A DNA stretch of 64,000 bases from Physcousia sp015060555 (GTDB lineage Bacteria > Bacteroidota > Bacteroidia > Bacteroidales > Bacteroidaceae), in contig SUYG01000020.1 in NCBI GenBank assembly GCA_015060555.1, forward strand, positions 57,518-121,517, written 5' to 3'. This document shows positions 62,301 through 64,000 of this stretch, in pieces. The translations under genes were made by a program, and so were the position numbers. The notes under the pieces were generated by a model that did no database searches, was not told the origin of the DNA, and saw only the letters and a list, made by a program, of their open reading frames with translations. Numbering within the stretch: the stretch's first letter is position 1; every line of letters starts with the position of its first letter.

Positions 62301-63350
62301 CTTATCACTCTCCTTATAGGCATCCATAATCAGCTTCGACACAGCCGTTGCCGACATCTCCGCTGCCTGTCCGTTGGCATCGAGGACGGCACCGATGGCG
62401 ATAAGCTGCGGCAGTGTCATCCCTGCAGCCTTACCCACACCACCCATACGGCGTGCGAAGTTAGCCAGGTACTCACTTCCAGCCGTACAGTTCTGGGACA
62501 GTTCTGTTATCGTTGAACCGATGGCCAACAGTGCTTGTTCCGTGCCAAGTTCATCCTTGATACCGAAGATGCTACTCAACTTGGAGAGGACAAGTGTTGC
62601 CCCGTCACCGATGTCAGCGAGTGCCACATTGATCTGGTCGGCACCACGGACATAGCCCATGATATCCTCAATTGTCTTCATGCCCAGCTTACCTGCATCC
62701 TCAGCGTACTTATTCAGTTCGATGAGCGATGTTCGGGTGTTCATCTTCTTCATCTCCTCGTTCAGTTCCTTGACCTTTTCCATTGGCAAGGATGTGAACT
62801 TACTGACATTTGCCATCTCCTGTTCCAGTTCCGCGTAGGCATTCACGGCCGAGCGTCCGGCCATGACAAGGCCAGTCACTGCAGCAGCAGCCGTGGCGAT
62901 GGTTGCTCCCCATTCGTTGAAGCCCCGGTTCAACCGTTGCAGCAGGGATTCCGACTGTCTGAGTTCCGCGTTTACGCGGTCAATCTCAGCCTTTACCCTC
63001 TGGATCTTCTGCACCTGGATATTCCATGCTTCGCTGTCCCGCTCTATGCCGTTGAGCTGGCGGCGAAGCACTGTCAGGGTCTGATTCAGCTGCTTGGGTG
63101 TTGCCCGGTCCAGGCGTCGCAGGACATCTTCTGCCGATGCCGTTGCTGACTGAATCTGTTTGATTTGTGCGTTGGTCTGGTTGAGTTCCTTTTGGAGGCG
63201 TTTCAGCGTGGCCTTGTCCCCGCTGCGACGGGCTTTGTCAATGGCCGCTTCCAGCTGCGTGGCCTTCTGTTTGAGGTTATCCAACATCTCCTGAGCCTGT
63301 CGGCCATTGACAGTGAGGGTGACTGTAGCGTTTGTGTTTAGTTCGGACAT
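59331..63350 (-). CDS. Phage tail tape measure protein
   Basis: 1339 residues. An N-terminal coiled coil (about 15-130), the TP901-type core (about 170-430: KYAEDAGKLGMKTIEDIMGYVRGADQINVALADIG), hydrophobic helices (about 570-610 and 1180-1230) and long charged coiled coils (about 800-1060). The C-terminal QGYAEGGYTPKGP...GVVHAGEWVASQ is typical of tape measures. It sets tail length and enters the membrane on injection. An acidic run (about 779-792) is coded by a TCATCT-type microsatellite. Confidence 0.95.
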   Translation of the reverse strand: MSELNTNATVTLTVNGRQAQEMLDNLKQKATQLEAAIDKARRSGDKATLKRLQKELNQTNAQIKQIQSATASAEDVLRRLDRATPKQLNQTLTVLRRQLNGIERDSEAWNIQVQKIQRVKAEIDRVNAELRQSESLLQRLNRGFNEWGATIATAAAAVTGLVMAGRSAVNAYAELEQEMANVSKFTSLPMEKVKELNEEMKKMNTRTSLIELNKYAEDAGKLGMKTIEDIMGYVRGADQINVALADIGDGATLVLSKLSSIFGIKDELGTEQALLAIGSTITELSQNCTAGSEYLANFARRMGGVGKAAGMTLPQLIAIGAVLDANGQAAEMSATAVSKLIMDAYKESDKFAKALNLNAEQFKKVMAEDANAGFIMILERFKEIGNMDALAPVFKDMGENGARASQVMATLANNIDMVKWEQEEAQKAFDSATKVTQMYDIQNNTAQAGIEKARKRVNELAVELGEKLLPVMKHIYTSTSLTLRFLSTTVTFISEHRKAIVSTTAAIATYAVVVNLSTIKLKALNAWTTITTTATKAYEVVVTHLKTAHLALQVGMAKLTGNYAKQNLLMTDLKKNTAALTNIYALLAAAVVAAGVAIVSSFNKQSKAQKLLADIESEARRNTSEDIKRIELLKSTIENETLSIDNRRKAIEELQSIIPDYHASLSDEGELIGHNAEVLGIYVEQLKNTAKIQAALAKLPEAEERLRKIQKEAPTNLQDALLYEHLEGLNPDEAAGKANASPTAYRVFRSQLKEAEKEVKQLNRIIDDLTAQNQALADQATAIKMAEGDGDDDEDEDEDEDEDEKNRDKFKQEKEWREREEALIRIAYAKGEADYEQYQKRLEEIAVEFNRKKLEHTDLTDQERISIEAGYYEALRAQTEAGLKRTRKEEDDAYEESRIALQKRYIDGEMDTKTYQSSLQMLELEHARKVVAIYQEGTKERLQAEKDYHSKLLADAERRRREYEQKEKEHQQKLEKIKKDYFGLNLAERQQALSQDLAALQQVYQDEIRLAGNNAKEKLRIEEAYQKAKAALIRKYGMEELNGMQKSTQAVVEWMDSDGGQAILESFDTIVSGMSSIFSGLSDIIQSELEIQTAAITRRYDAEISFAEGNTYKVKKLEREKEQEIAKMKNEANRKMFAMQVIQAVAQTAMAAINAYSSAAQVPMIGYILAPIAAAMAVAAGAIQIAAIKKQQQASEAQGYAEGGYTPKGPKDMEVGVVHAGEWVASQALVNSPVARPMIDALDYAQRTNTIGTLRSEDVSRSITAPAVIASQSTDGRLQKTMAATAAAIASYSSAIDKLNRRLNEPFVTVNTVEGDKGTKQAQEEYDNLMRNKTPRSQR

Positions 63351-63378
63351 GGTGCGATGTGTTGTGTTATAATCGCTG

Positions 63379-63386
63379 CAAAGCTA
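63379..63386 (-). promoter_or_regulatory. Possible promoter of the tape-measure gene
   Basis: Minus-strand TAGCTTTG matches TAnnTTTG 28 nt before the ATG. A clear -33 TTTG is missing. Confidence 0.35.
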
Positions 63387-63726
63387 CCTATTCTTCCGCG
63401 CAAGCGAAAAGACAGCTTTAGCACAAAAACGGCCATCGGCTACCTCTTTCCCCGCAAAGCCGGGAACCATGATAAGGCTCAGAAACGGGCATTTTCGACA
63501 TGCCCGAAAAGCCTGTATTCATGCGGCTTTGCGGCCATTTTTAGCCATCAATTTTTCACGATTCCTTCAATTTGTCCTAAGTTGAAGTACCTTAACTTGC
63601 TAAAAATGAGTTTTCTGGGGGTGTCGGGGGAATGAAAATTCCCCTGACTTCGCGCTATGCACCCCCCGACCGCCCTGCCTTCGCCCCTCCCTCTCGCCCT
63701 CCTTGACCTTTGCGGAATATGTAGGC
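63387..63726. other. Prophage stretch without a recognisable gene
   Basis: No open frame looks real. It holds hairpins GGGCAT/ATGCCC (63488-63506 region) and GGGGAAT/ATTCCCC (63625-63643 region), and a C-rich run near 63660. In a normal tail module, chaperone or tail-tube genes would be expected here. Confidence 0.45.
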
Positions 63727-64000
63727 GGTCTCTTTGAGAATACCCCCTTCTTGGTCTCAATGCGTTGGCTTGTCTTGTTGGTCTCATTGTTGCCGCCACC
63801 TTCAAACTTGCCGCCCTTGGTCTCATATCGTTGGACTTGCCTTGATGGTCTCACAATAACCTCCCGCCCTCTCACGCGCTCACGCGCTGACCACCGCCAC
63901 CCCGAAAACAGCCTTTAGGGTCTCATATCGTCATAACCGCCTCAATGGTCTCACAATAGCCTCCCGCCCTCTCACGCGCTCACGCGCTGACCACCGCCAC
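63727..64000. repeat. GGTCTC-punctuated repeats with a 100-bp tandem repeat
   Basis: GGTCTC occurs at 63727, 63753, 63780, 63819, 63847, 63919 and 63947. From about 63819 the sequence repeats with a period of exactly 100 bp: GGTCTCATATCG at 63819 and 63919, and a 40-bp block starting CTCCCGCCCT at 63861-63900 and 63961-64000 without a mismatch. It continues past the window edge. Confidence 0.8.

Noticed and set aside
63600..63918. Short frames on both strands in the GGTCTC region
   Set aside because: Their peptides only reflect the DNA repeats (for example ETK every nine residues) and the frames are broken in the next 100-bp unit.

Overview
The window looks like chromosome of a Bacteroidales bacterium close to Prevotella/Segatella. 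The evidence is the SusC/SusD outer-membrane pairs, a hybrid two-component regulator, many lipoproteins, promoters of the Bacteroidetes form TTTG-N19-21-TAnnTTTG, 'YDLSG...GxYI' protein tails and a Bacteroidetes-type tyrosine integrase. Species cannot be fixed from the sequence alone.

Layout. (1) 1-9.4 kb: a glycan-uptake locus running off the left edge, made of a SusC-like receptor (partial) and a fasciclin-repeat lipoprotein on the minus strand, and divergently a hybrid sensor/regulator with an overlapping outer-membrane protein gene. The two divergent promoters flank a symmetric candidate operator. (2) 9.4-10.1 kb: a gene-poor stretch with word-like degenerate repeats, an orphan antisense promoter, a 157-bp inverted-repeat structure around a perfect 44-nt palindrome, and a possible structured RNA. 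(3) 10.1-18.5 kb, plus strand: hisH-hisA-hisF-hisIE, an FtsE-type ATPase, lysC-lysA, a glycosyltransferase and a DedA protein. (4) 18.6-22.7 kb, minus strand: a tightly overlapped four-gene unit of small secreted protein, carbohydrate-binding repeat protein, LytS-type kinase and LytTR regulator. (5) 22.7-42.7 kb, minus strand: an apparently single 20-kb transcription unit, fasciclin - SusC - SusD - fasciclin - fasciclin - SusC - SusD - ligA, preceded by six tandem near-palindromic 20-24 bp units. (6) 43.1-55.5 kb: panB, then a surface-polysaccharide cluster (flippase, four or five glycosyltransferases, a GH128-like glycosidase, an acyltransferase-aminotransferase fusion and an FdtA-type sugar isomerase). 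(7) 55.5-64 kb: tRNA-Ser and tRNA-Glu, then an integrase and the tail module of a prophage, ending in a GC-rich region with repeated GGTCTC and a 100-bp tandem repeat.

How the genes fit together. Regions 1 and 5 are two copies of one kind of machine. The N-terminal halves of the SusC proteins and the first fasciclin proteins are clearly paralogous, so this cell uses fasciclin lipoproteins as partners of SusCD transporters. Three points seem least described: the double SusCD/triple fasciclin operon with its iteron-like upstream array, the fused acyltransferase-aminotransferase of the deoxysugar pathway, and short word-like DNA repeats that sit both between genes and in frame inside conserved enzymes such as HisH and HisIE.
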